The position numbers and the translations under genes were made by a program. Below are positions 26,963-35,313 of a stretch of 64,000 bases of DNA, piece by piece (positions within the stretch are counted from its first letter, which is position 1; every line of letters begins with the position of its first letter). The stretch is taken from the NCBI RefSeq assembly GCF_004137245.1, contig NZ_SDWS01000004.1, positions 124,001 to 188,000 on the forward strand, in the 5' to 3' direction. The DNA is from Nocardioides glacieisoli (GTDB taxonomy: Bacteria > Actinomycetota > Actinomycetes > Propionibacteriales > Nocardioidaceae). The notes under the pieces are model-generated. The model was not told the origin of the DNA. It made no database searches and saw only the letters and a list, made by a program, of their open reading frames with translations.

Positions 26963-27963
26963 CCACCACTGCCGAGACGACTACTGCCGGGACGAGCAGC
27001 GCACTCGACATCGACTGCGAGGCCGAGACCCAGCGCATCGTCGTCGTGCTGCGGCGCTACCTCGTCGACGTACGGAGGAAGGGCTACGTCGTGGCCCTCT
27101 CGGGAGGCATCGACTCCAGCGTCACCGCCGCGCTGTGCGTGGCGGCCGTCGGCCCCGGCCGCGTCTTCGGGCTCCACATGCCCGAGCGGGCCTCGGCCCC
27201 CGAGACGCTGCGGCTGAGCCGCGAGGTCTCGGACACGTTCGGCTTCGACTCGGAGGTCGAGGAGATCGCGGACACCCTCGAGGCGGTCGGTTGCTACCGC
27301 CGGTACGACGAGGCGGTGCGCCGCGTGGTCCCGGACTACGGGTCCGGCTGGCGCTCGAAGATCGTGCTGCCGAGCGTGACGGAGGACGACGCCCTGCGCA
27401 TCTTCTCGATCGTCGTGGAGGACCCGGACGGGGTCCGCAGCCGGCACCGGCTGACGACCGAGGCCTACCTGGGCGTCCTGGCGGCCACCAACTTCAAGCA
27501 GCGGGTGCGCAAGATGCTCGAGTACCACCACGCGGACCGCCTCAACTACGCCACCACCGGCACCCCGAACCGGCTGGAGTACGACCAGGGATTCTTCGTC
27601 AAGCTCGGCGACGGTGCCGCCGACGTGAAGCCGATCGCCCACCTCTACAAGACGCAGGTCTACGCGTTGGCCGCGTACCTGGGCGTGCCGGCCGAGATCC
27701 GCGCGCGTCCCTCCACGACCGACACCTACTCCTTGGCCCAGTCGCAGGAGGAGTTCTACTTCTCGCTCCCCCACCACCTCATGGACCTGTGCCTCCACGC
27801 CCGCGACCACGACGTGCCGGTGCACGAGCTGGCCGCCTCCGTGGGCCTGGACGTCCCCTCGGTCGAGCGCGTGCTGCGCGACATCGACCAGAAGCGCCGC
27901 ACCACCACCTACCTCCACCAAGCACCCGTGCTGGTCGAGCCGATCGCGGCGGTCGACGGTTGA
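26959..27963 (+). CDS. NAD(+) synthetase-like ATP-pyrophosphatase
   Basis: A 334-residue protein of the NadE family with the PP-loop ALSGGIDSSV (about 46-55), YATTGTPNRLEYDQGFFVKLGDGAADVKPI (split, about 195-224) and the LYKTQVYALA helix. It has no glutaminase domain, so it would use free ammonia or ammonia from a partner such as the adjacent AsnB. Canonical NadE amidates deamido-NAD through an adenylate. Here the ATGA overlap with asnB and position in a glycan operon suggest it adenylates and amidates another carboxylate. Whether it can still make NAD cannot be judged from sequence alone. Confidence 0.88.
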   Translation: MTTTAETTTAGTSSALDIDCEAETQRIVVVLRRYLVDVRRKGYVVALSGGIDSSVTAALCVAAVGPGRVFGLHMPERASAPETLRLSREVSDTFGFDSEVEEIADTLEAVGCYRRYDEAVRRVVPDYGSGWRSKIVLPSVTEDDALRIFSIVVEDPDGVRSRHRLTTEAYLGVLAATNFKQRVRKMLEYHHADRLNYATTGTPNRLEYDQGFFVKLGDGAADVKPIAHLYKTQVYALAAYLGVPAEIRARPSTTDTYSLAQSQEEFYFSLPHHLMDLCLHARDHDVPVHELAASVGLDVPSVERVLRDIDQKRRTTTYLHQAPVLVEPIAAVDG

Positions 27964-27964
27964 G

Positions 27965-29437
27965 ATGACCACGCAGCAGGCGGAGGAGGTCCGGACGGCG
28001 TCCCGCGGACGAGTCGTCCGGGGCGGGTCGGCGCTCGCGGCCGCGTCGGCCGTCGAACGCCTGGCGCGGCTCGGTCGCAACATGCTGCTCGCGCGCGTCA
28101 TCGCGCCGGACCAGTTCGGCCTCATGGCCGTGGTCCTGGCCGTCCTGGCCCTGTTCGAGGCTCTCACCGAGGTCGGCGTCGCCCAGGCCGTCATCCAGAA
28201 CGCGCGCGGCTCGACACCGGCGTTCCTCAACGTCGCGTGGTGGTTCGGCGTGGCGCGCGGGGTCGTGGTCGCCGTGGCGACCCTCGTGCTGGCGGGCCCG
28301 ATCGCCAGCTTCTACGACATGCCCGACCTCGAGCCGCTGCTCATGGTCGCCGGGCTCAGCGTCGTCTTCACCGGGCTCGTCAGCCCGCGGGTGTACGCCC
28401 TGCAGCGTGAGCTCCGCTTCGGCGCCACCCTCGTCGCCTTCCAGGGCGCAGCAATGCTGGCGACCCTGGCCACGCTGGCGCTGGGGCTGTGGATGCAGAA
28501 CGTGTGGGCGTTGCTGTGGGGCGCCGTGCTCGAGTCCCTGCTCCGGTTCCTCCTCTCGTTCGTGGTTGCCCCGTTCCGGCCGGGCCTGCACTGGGACCGC
28601 GAGTCCCGGCGGGACCTGTTCCGCTTCACTCGCGGCATGGCCGGACTGTCCCTGCTCACCTTCCTCGTCATGCAGGCCGACACGTTCGTCCTGGCCAAGG
28701 TCGTCACCGTGGAGGAGGTCGGCGTCTACGCCATGGCGATCGCCCTGGCCGCCGTCCCGCTGACGATCTTCAGCAAGGCCGTCCAGCCGCTGGTCGTGCC
28801 GGTGCTGGCACGGCTGCAGGCGGACCCGGTCGAGATGCGCCGCGCGGTGCTGCACATGTCCCGCCTGGTGTGGCTGTTCGGCCTCCCCCTGGTGGCCGTC
28901 CTTGCCTCCGCCGCGGAGCCGCTCCTCGTCCTGGTCTACGGCCGGGAGGAGTTCGGTCGTGCCGCAGCGGCCTTCGCGGTCTACTCGCTCTTCGTCGTGG
29001 TCTACATGGCCTCGATGGTGACGTTCTCGGTCTACCTCGCGCTCGGTCGGCCTGAGCTGCAACGGCGCTTCACCGTGGTCAGGGCAGGGCTCGTCGTGGT
29101 GCTGGTCTACCCGCTCACCGCGGCACTCGGCGGCACCGGGGCTGCGCTCGCCCTCCTCGTCTCGATGATCGGGGCGATGGCCGTGCAGCTGACGAGCCTG
29201 CGACGGGTGATCGGCCTGGGCGTCGCCGACTACCTGCGCACCGTGCCGCCGGGGGTCCTCGCCGCCACGCCGGCGCTCCTCGTCGTGCTCACCGTGTGGG
29301 CGTCCGGTCGCCCGGGCTGGCTCGTGGTGGCGGTGGCTGCGGCAGCCGGTGCCGCGACCTGGGTCGTGCTCGCGCTCCTGGAGCGCCACCCCCGCCCGCT
29401 GCCCATCCTGCGCACGGCCGTCGGAGGACCGTCGTGA
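27965..29437 (+). CDS. Lipopolysaccharide-type flippase (Wzx/MurJ superfamily, polysaccharide exporter)
   Basis: A 490-residue integral membrane protein with about 12-14 helices and the N-terminal RGGSALAAASAVERLARLGRNMLLARVIAPDQFG pattern (split over about 19-53) of O-antigen flippases. It would move lipid-linked glycan repeat units across the membrane. Its start is 1 nt past the NAD-synthetase-like stop, and its own stop overlaps the next gene (GTGA), so it belongs to the same coupled operon. Confidence 0.92.
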   Translation: MTTQQAEEVRTASRGRVVRGGSALAAASAVERLARLGRNMLLARVIAPDQFGLMAVVLAVLALFEALTEVGVAQAVIQNARGSTPAFLNVAWWFGVARGVVVAVATLVLAGPIASFYDMPDLEPLLMVAGLSVVFTGLVSPRVYALQRELRFGATLVAFQGAAMLATLATLALGLWMQNVWALLWGAVLESLLRFLLSFVVAPFRPGLHWDRESRRDLFRFTRGMAGLSLLTFLVMQADTFVLAKVVTVEEVGVYAMAIALAAVPLTIFSKAVQPLVVPVLARLQADPVEMRRAVLHMSRLVWLFGLPLVAVLASAAEPLLVLVYGREEFGRAAAAFAVYSLFVVVYMASMVTFSVYLALGRPELQRRFTVVRAGLVVVLVYPLTAALGGTGAALALLVSMIGAMAVQLTSLRRVIGLGVADYLRTVPPGVLAATPALLVVLTVWASGRPGWLVVAVAAAAGAATWVVLALLERHPRPLPILRTAVGGPS

Positions 29438-30378
29438 GCGCCCCGGTCGACGTGTCCGTGGTCATCGTCAGCTGGAACACGCGCGACCTCCTCCTCGAGG
29501 TCGTCGACTCCCTGAGGTCGACCACCCACCGGACGTCCTACGAGGTGATCGTCGTCGACAACGCCTCCAGCGACGGGTCGGTCGAGGCGCTCACCGAGCG
29601 GCACCCCGACGTGACCGTGATCGTCAACCCCGACAACTACGGCTTCGCGAGGGCGAACAACATCGGCTTCGCCGTGGCCCGGGGCGCGGCGTACTGCCTG
29701 GTCAACACCGACGTGGTCGCGCACGACGGCGTGATCGACGAGCTGTGGTCCTACCTGGAGCAGCACCCCGGCGTCGGCGCCGTGGCGCCGATGACGCTGC
29801 ACGCCGACGGCCGCGTCCGCGCGAACGTGCGCCGCTTCCCGGACCTGCGCAACGCCCTGGGCGACCACCTGTGGCTCAAGCGGTTGCTCCCGAGCGTCTT
29901 CCCCGGCCGGTCGACGCCGCTGGACACCCTCCGCTCGACCCACTCGGCGGAGGTCCTCTCCGGCTGCTTCCTCATGGTGCGCCGCGGCGCGGTCGACGAG
30001 GTCGGCCCCCTCGACGAGGGGTTCTTCTTCTACGGCGAGGACACCGACTGGGCCCGTCGGCTGCGCGACGGCGGGTGGGACTGCGTCTACCACCCGGCGG
30101 CGACCGCCACCCACCTCGGCGGCGGCTCCACGGCGGCGCACCCCGTGACGTACTACCTGGCGATGGAGAAGTCGGACCTGCGCTACTGGAACAAGCACCA
30201 GTCCCCCAGGGCCCGCGACGCCTACGTCGCCATCCGGCTGCTCCACAACCTCGCGTCGATCGCGGTCTGGGCCCTCGTGTGGGTCGGGCGACCGCGCCAG
30301 CGCGACCGCGCGGGGCTGAAGGTGCGTGGCAACGCACGGAACACGGGGTGGCTGCTCACCCACCTGGAGAGGGGCTAG
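29434..30378 (+). CDS. Glycosyltransferase family 2, rhamnosyltransferase-like
   Basis: A 314-residue GT-A fold glycosyltransferase. DVSVVIVSWNTRDLL opens the fold; VVDNASSDGS and NYGFARANN are characteristic of rhamnosyl/galactofuranosyl-type members; VNTDVV supplies the DXD-like metal site; and FFFYGEDTDWARRLRDGGW is the acceptor-side motif. A short hydrophobic stretch near 275-288 may associate with the membrane. GTG start with GGAGGA upstream, overlapping the flippase stop. It ends the first coupled operon and overlaps the convergent acetyltransferase-like gene by 4 bp. Confidence 0.92.
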   Translation: MSAPVDVSVVIVSWNTRDLLLEVVDSLRSTTHRTSYEVIVVDNASSDGSVEALTERHPDVTVIVNPDNYGFARANNIGFAVARGAAYCLVNTDVVAHDGVIDELWSYLEQHPGVGAVAPMTLHADGRVRANVRRFPDLRNALGDHLWLKRLLPSVFPGRSTPLDTLRSTHSAEVLSGCFLMVRRGAVDEVGPLDEGFFFYGEDTDWARRLRDGGWDCVYHPAATATHLGGGSTAAHPVTYYLAMEKSDLRYWNKHQSPRARDAYVAIRLLHNLASIAVWALVWVGRPRQRDRAGLKVRGNARNTGWLLTHLERG

Positions 30379-31385
30379 ACATCGTTACCGTCACCCTGCG
30401 AGAGCAACCACGCGTCCGGGTCGGCCGCCGAGGTGCCGGGGAAGCCGGGGCTGAGGAGGAACTTGACCTCGCCGCGACGCCAGCGCAGTCCCGCGCGGCG
30501 CAGGCGCGCGTCCAGCCGGGTGCCGGGCACCGACCAGGCCTGCAGCAGCCGGCAGCCGTTCCGCTCCGCTCGGGCCGCCGCTGCACGGACCAGGTGTCGC
30601 AGCGCGGCCCGGTCGTCGACCTCGTGCACCAGCTCCATCAGCTCACCCACGCCGATGCCACGCCGACGGGTGCGTCCCAGCACCGCGATGCCGACGAGCC
30701 GTCCTTCCCTCCGCAGCTCGAGCAGGTCGTAGTGATCGGGGTTCGCGACGTAGCGCCAGTTCAGGTACGTCGCGTCGCGGACCTGTGCGACCCGGTGGGC
30801 CGGCGCGACCCGCGCCCACAGCTTGTCCGCCTCCTCGTCGAAGCGGTCCACCTCCCTGCACTCGACCCCGGTGGGGAGCCGCGCGCGGCCGCCCAGCGGG
30901 CCCGGCCGCAGGACACGGAGCCGGTAGACCAGCGAGAACTCCTCGCGATAGCCCCAGCGGCCCGTGAAGATCGGGTAGGAGTTCACCGAGGGGGTCACGT
31001 ACCAACCGGCCACACCGGCGCCGGCGGCCTCGTCGAACACCGAGTCGGTGCACCGGCGCATGAGGCCACGGCCCTGCCACTCCGGGTCGGTGAACATGTC
31101 CATGGTCTTGCCGACCAGCACCCGCTCCCCGTCGACGAGGAAGACCTTGGGTGCGAGGGCGAAGCTGGCCACGATCCGGTCGCCGAGCCGCGCGGAGTGC
31201 ACGAAGGCGCGCCCCGCCGGGTTCTGCTCGTACATCCACCGGTAGTAGTCGGCCGACTTGTCGCGCAGTCGCAGACGTGCCCCGTCCCCGCTCATGCGGG
31301 TGACGAGGTCGGAGACCAGCTCGGCGTCGCCGTCGCGGAGCGGTCCGTACGCCGGCTCGGCCGCCGAGTGGTCTGCCGGGTCCAC
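30375..31385 (-). CDS. GNAT-fold N-acetyltransferase-like protein
   Basis: A 336-residue protein with a GNAT-like first half: VFLVDGERVLVGKTMDMFTDPEWQGRGLMRR (split) contains the Gln/Arg-x-x-Gly-x-Gly/Ala-type acetyl-CoA loop (QGRG). The second half resembles a second, degenerate GNAT domain (YLNWRYVANPDHY), as in double-domain transferases of glycan loci. The GTG at 31385 is chosen for its GGGAG ribosome site; an in-frame GTG eight codons earlier is the alternative. It is the only gene on the minus strand inside the central locus and separates two plus-strand operons. The acyl acceptor is unknown. Confidence 0.82.
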   Translation of the reverse strand: MDPADHSAAEPAYGPLRDGDAELVSDLVTRMSGDGARLRLRDKSADYYRWMYEQNPAGRAFVHSARLGDRIVASFALAPKVFLVDGERVLVGKTMDMFTDPEWQGRGLMRRCTDSVFDEAAGAGVAGWYVTPSVNSYPIFTGRWGYREEFSLVYRLRVLRPGPLGGRARLPTGVECREVDRFDEEADKLWARVAPAHRVAQVRDATYLNWRYVANPDHYDLLELRREGRLVGIAVLGRTRRRGIGVGELMELVHEVDDRAALRHLVRAAAARAERNGCRLLQAWSVPGTRLDARLRRAGLRWRRGEVKFLLSPGFPGTSAADPDAWLLSQGDGNDV

Positions 31386-31489
31386 GCCGTCTCCCTTCGC
31401 GAGCCACACCAGTCGTCGAGTGCGAGCCGGGGCCCGCAGGCGTGGGATGGGCCTCAGGGTAGTACGACCGAGCGGGGGTGGCGGGTCTC

Positions 31490-33301
31490 ATGAGTCAGCG
31501 AGCGGGCACCGGGATCCTGGCGGTCGTCACGGCACGGCCGGGCGAGCCGCCGTGCGAGGTGGGGCGCGCCGTCGCCGGAGCCGGGTTGACGCCGCTGCGG
31601 GCGGTCGGCGGGACCTGGCTGACGTCGTGGGGACACGAGTCCGCACTCCCCACGACGACACGTCCGCTGCTGCTGTCCGGCCGGGCCCGACGGCGTGGCG
31701 CACGGGTCGCGGACGACGACGTGGCCCGGTTGATCCGCGCCGGTGACGTGGTGGAGGTCGGACGGTTCGACCCGCCCTTCGCGGCCCTCGGACTCACGGA
31801 GGACGGGGTCCGGGTCGCCACCGACCGGATGGGCTTCTCGCAGGTGTTCTGGTGCCGAGGTCCGGGGTGGGACGCCGTGTCCACGTCGGCCCGGCTCCTC
31901 GGACGCCTGCTGGGCGGGGCGCTCGACGACGAGGGCGTGCTGGTGCAGAGCCAGGTCGGGTGGCAGCTCGGGTGTCGCACGCTCTACCGGGGCGTCACCA
32001 AGCTCGCGCCCGGCGAGTCGGCGACCCTCGATGGTGCGGGGTTGCTGATCTTGCGCAGTGCCGACGACGTCGTGGACCCCGGCTCGATCCGTCTCGACGA
32101 CGCCGTGACGGCCGCAGCGACCGCGTTGCGCAGGTCGATGGCCGGCTACCTGCGGGAGGTGGAGCACCCGGTGCTCCAGCTCACCGGCGGGATGGACTCC
32201 CGCGCCGTGCTGAGCTCGGTGCCGGCCCGGTCACGAGCCGGCCTGCCGGCGTTCACGCTCGACGTCCCGGGTTCGTCCGACGCGACGGTGGCCCGCTCCC
32301 TGGCCGAGCTGACCGGGCTCGAGCACCGCGTGTACTCCCTCGCCGGGCTCACGACCGTGCCGCCCGACGAGTGGTTCGCCCGGGTGCTGGCGGCGGCCGA
32401 GGACCACGACGCGATGGTGAACCCGATCGCCAAGGCCGCCACGGGCTGGGCCGAAGCGTCGATCGACCAGGGTGACCGCCTCGGCGGGATGGGCGGCGAG
32501 GTCGCGCGTGGGTTCTTCTACGCCGGTGCCGTGCGTCCATCCGCGGTGACGCGACACCGCAGCGAGCGGCTCGCCCGGTGGCGCCTCATGGCCAACGAGG
32601 CCGTCGAGCCCGCCGCGCTGCACGTCCGGCACCGGTCGGCCGCAGCCGTCACGGCCGTCGACGCGGTGCACGCCGCGCTCGTCCAGGCAGGTGACGAGTG
32701 GTTCAGCGCGACCGACGACCTCTACTACCGGCACCGCCTGCCTCGCTGGGCCGGCCCGGACCAGACGACCGCGTCGCACCGCCGCCGGATCATGAACGTG
32801 ATGCTGGACCCGGACTTCATGGGCGTCGTGCGGAGCGTGGCCCCCACGGACAAGAACCGTGCCCGGTTCTGGGGATGCCTCCAGATGCAGCTCGACCAGG
32901 ACCTTGGCAGGCTACCGCTGGAGGGACGGCCGTCCCCGGAACACTATGCGCGCGGCGGGCGCAGCGCCTGGGCGCGACACGGCGTTCGCCAGCTCGACAA
33001 GGCGGTGCACAAGGCGCGACAGCGCGTGATCGGTGCGCGGCGGCCGCCCGTCGGGGGCACGACCGTCGCCGCCGGGGTGGTGGACCACCTCCGTGCCCGG
33101 GCGGTGGTGCTCGACCCGCTGCGGGACTCCGGGTGGTTCGACGACGGATGGCTCGACGCCGTGCGCGACGGCAGCGTCCGGCCGCAGCCCAGCACGGTGG
33201 CGTTCATGGTCAACATGCTCGTCGCCCTCGACCCCACGCCCGATCCCACGCTCGACTCCACGCTCGACTCGACGCTCGACTCGACGGAGGTACTCCCATG
33301 A
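31490..33301 (+). CDS. Asparagine-synthase-like protein without the glutaminase Cys
   Basis: A 603-residue protein of the asparagine synthase-related class. The N-terminal half keeps traces of the Ntn fold (the DRMGFSQVFW segment matches DRMG.RPLYY) but has no Cys at position 2, so glutamine cannot be hydrolysed in the normal way. The synthetase half has a changed PP-loop, LTGGMDSRAVLS. Such proteins occur in glycan loci and peptide maturation. It may form amide bonds with an amine supplied by another route. Its C-terminus has a TLDST tandem repeat encoded by 12-bp units. The ATGA overlap couples it to the next gene. ATG 31490 is preferred over GTG 31478. Confidence 0.85.
   Translation: MSQRAGTGILAVVTARPGEPPCEVGRAVAGAGLTPLRAVGGTWLTSWGHESALPTTTRPLLLSGRARRRGARVADDDVARLIRAGDVVEVGRFDPPFAALGLTEDGVRVATDRMGFSQVFWCRGPGWDAVSTSARLLGRLLGGALDDEGVLVQSQVGWQLGCRTLYRGVTKLAPGESATLDGAGLLILRSADDVVDPGSIRLDDAVTAAATALRRSMAGYLREVEHPVLQLTGGMDSRAVLSSVPARSRAGLPAFTLDVPGSSDATVARSLAELTGLEHRVYSLAGLTTVPPDEWFARVLAAAEDHDAMVNPIAKAATGWAEASIDQGDRLGGMGGEVARGFFYAGAVRPSAVTRHRSERLARWRLMANEAVEPAALHVRHRSAAAVTAVDAVHAALVQAGDEWFSATDDLYYRHRLPRWAGPDQTTASHRRRIMNVMLDPDFMGVVRSVAPTDKNRARFWGCLQMQLDQDLGRLPLEGRPSPEHYARGGRSAWARHGVRQLDKAVHKARQRVIGARRPPVGGTTVAAGVVDHLRARAVVLDPLRDSGWFDDGWLDAVRDGSVRPQPSTVAFMVNMLVALDPTPDPTLDSTLDSTLDSTEVLP
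33248..33283 (+). repeat. Three tandem 12-bp units at the end of the asparagine-synthase-like gene
   Basis: ACGCTCGACTCC, then ACGCTCGACTCG twice, encoding Thr-Leu-Asp-Ser units. The length is a multiple of three, so copy-number changes would keep the frame and the coupling to the next gene. Confidence 0.85.
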
Positions 33302-34548
33302 CGGCCCACCGACTCGACCGCGTGCTGCAGCAGGACCTGTGCTCCGGTTGCGGCGCGTGCGCGTTCGTCGGGCGTGACCACGGCGTGGTCATGCTGGACA
33401 TCCCGACCGTCGGCAGGCGGCCCGTCGGCACGGAAGGGTTGCCGACCGCGCTCAAGGACGAGATCGTCCGGGCCTGCCCGGGCTCCCAGGTGACCTCCCC
33501 CGGCTGGCCGGCCACGCCCGACCCCTCCGCGCTGCTGGTGGGTCCCACCGAGGCCATCTGGGAGGGATGGGCGACCGACCCCGTGCTGCGCTGGGCCGGC
33601 TCCTCAGGAGGAGTGGTGACCGCCCTGGCGACGTACGCCTTGGAGGAGCTCGAGATGGCGCTGGTCGTGCACACGGGGATGGACGACACCATGCCGTGGG
33701 GCAACCGCACCGTGGTCAGCCGCGACCGCGCCTCGCTCCTGCACAACAGCGGCTCGCGCTACACCACCTCCTCGCCCGTCGAGGCGCTCGACCTCATCGA
33801 GTCCGCCGACCGTCCGTGCGTCTTCGTCGGCAAGCCGTGCGACGTCGCGGCGGTGCGCGAGCTGCGCCGCGAGCGACCCGCGCTGGACCGCAACCTGGGA
33901 CTGGTGCTCAGCTTCTTCTGCGCCGGGACCCCACCGTCCGACGCCAGCCTGCGGCTGGCCGCCGAGCTGGGGTTCGGTGAGCCGGCCGCCATCTCCCAGG
34001 TCCGCTACCGCGGTGAGGGGTGGCCGGGCAGCTTCGTGGTCGGGTCGACCGACGGGCACCGGTCCGAGCTGACCTACGACGAGTCGTGGGGTCGTCTGGC
34101 GAGCACGCCCCGCCAGCTGCGGTGCACCCTGTGCGCCGACGGCCTCGGTGAGCTCGCCGACGTGACCGGCGGGGACGCGTGGCACCGGCACAGCGACGAG
34201 CCCGGCGGGGCCTCCGACGGCGTGTCGCTGATCCTGGCCCGGACCACCAGGGGCCGCACCGTCGTCGAGGGCGCGATCGAGGCCGGCTACCTCACCGCGA
34301 CAGTCAGTGACGCGAGCGACGTGGTGCTCGCCCAACCGCTCACCCGGCGCCGCATGCTCGTGCCCGCGCGCACGGCTGCCCTGCGCACGGCCGGTCTCGC
34401 GGCGCCCCGCTACCCGGGGTTCCGGCTGGGCGCTGCCGCGCGCCTGCTCGGGCCGAGGGCCTGGGCCAAGGAGTACGCCGGAATGGTGCGGCGCATCGTG
34501 ACCCGAGGCCTCTGGCGCCGAGGCCGGCACATGGGAAGGACCCGTTGA
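33298..34548 (+). CDS. Coenzyme F420 hydrogenase/dehydrogenase beta-subunit family protein
   Basis: A 416-residue FrhB-like iron-sulfur/flavin protein. The N-terminus has a CSGCGACAF cluster motif (C-x2-C-x2-C), with a later Cys in RACPGS that may be the fourth ligand. SSGGVVTALATYAL is the family N-domain signature, and FVGKPCDVAAVREL and FFCAGTPPS belong to the C-domain. Homologues in surface-glycan loci are often close to pyruvyltransferases, suggesting a redox step on a sugar, but this is not established. It overlaps the upstream gene by ATGA and the downstream acetyltransferase by TGATG, so the three form a tight unit. Confidence 0.88.
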   Translation: MTAHRLDRVLQQDLCSGCGACAFVGRDHGVVMLDIPTVGRRPVGTEGLPTALKDEIVRACPGSQVTSPGWPATPDPSALLVGPTEAIWEGWATDPVLRWAGSSGGVVTALATYALEELEMALVVHTGMDDTMPWGNRTVVSRDRASLLHNSGSRYTTSSPVEALDLIESADRPCVFVGKPCDVAAVRELRRERPALDRNLGLVLSFFCAGTPPSDASLRLAAELGFGEPAAISQVRYRGEGWPGSFVVGSTDGHRSELTYDESWGRLASTPRQLRCTLCADGLGELADVTGGDAWHRHSDEPGGASDGVSLILARTTRGRTVVEGAIEAGYLTATVSDASDVVLAQPLTRRRMLVPARTAALRTAGLAAPRYPGFRLGAAARLLGPRAWAKEYAGMVRRIVTRGLWRRGRHMGRTR

Positions 34549-35204
34549 TGAGACACCCGACGAGCAGCGCGATGCTGCGCCTCTACGGCCGTGGGACCGC
34601 AGGCCGGGCCGTCGTCCGGCGGATGGTCAACCGGTTCGAGGGCGGCGAGATCTACTCGGACACGCTGCGCGACATCTTCCGGCAGTACCACCGCGTCGAC
34701 GTCGGCGCGTACACCCACGGCGGCTGCTTCGTGCCCCACGCGTTCGGTCCGGGCACGACGATCGGGCGCTACACCTCCATCGCCCGCTCCGCGTTCGCCG
34801 CCACCCTCGACCACCCGACCCACCTCAAGGGGATGCACGGCTTCTTCTTCAACCCCGAGCTGGGCCTCACCGACGCCGAACGGCACTACAGCCCGCTGGA
34901 GATCGGGAGCGACGTCTGGCTCGGGCACAACTCCGTCATCAGCGCGAGCGTCTCCACGATCGGGCACGGGGCGGTCATCGGCGCCGGGGCGGTGGTCTTC
35001 AAGGACGTCCCGCCGTACGCCGTGGTCGTCGGCAACCCCGGTCGGGTCGTGCGGTACCGCTGTGAGCCGGAGACCATCGCGGAGCTGCTCGCCGAACGGT
35101 GGTGGGAACGGGACGTCACAGACCTGGGACGCGACCTCGACGCGTTCAGCGAGCCGTTCGCACCGGCGCGCGACGCCGGTGTCCAGCACCTCCGGTCGTC
35201 CTAG
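34548..35204 (+). CDS. Left-handed beta-helix acyltransferase (CatB/hexapeptide type)
   Basis: A 218-residue sugar O-acyltransferase. Hexapeptide repeats span about 45-165 (for example IGRYTSIARS, IGSDVWLGHNSVISASVSTIGHGAVIGAGAVVFKDVPPYAVVVGNPGRVV, split), ending in the usual GNPG cap. The His in WLGHNS is the catalytic type residue. It would acetylate a sugar hydroxyl or amine during repeat-unit assembly. The ATG at 34548 has GGAAGGA upstream and shares one base with the previous stop. It ends the second coupled operon. Confidence 0.92.
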   Translation: MRHPTSSAMLRLYGRGTAGRAVVRRMVNRFEGGEIYSDTLRDIFRQYHRVDVGAYTHGGCFVPHAFGPGTTIGRYTSIARSAFAATLDHPTHLKGMHGFFFNPELGLTDAERHYSPLEIGSDVWLGHNSVISASVSTIGHGAVIGAGAVVFKDVPPYAVVVGNPGRVVRYRCEPETIAELLAERWWERDVTDLGRDLDAFSEPFAPARDAGVQHLRSS

Positions 35205-35313
35205 ATTTACCGAATTTTTGACCGGGTCCCCATCGTCTCCGCGCCTAGAGTGGCGACCGACCGCCCGGCTCTCCCCCACGACGTGCCGGGCTCCCCTGCC
35301 TGAGGAACCCCCC

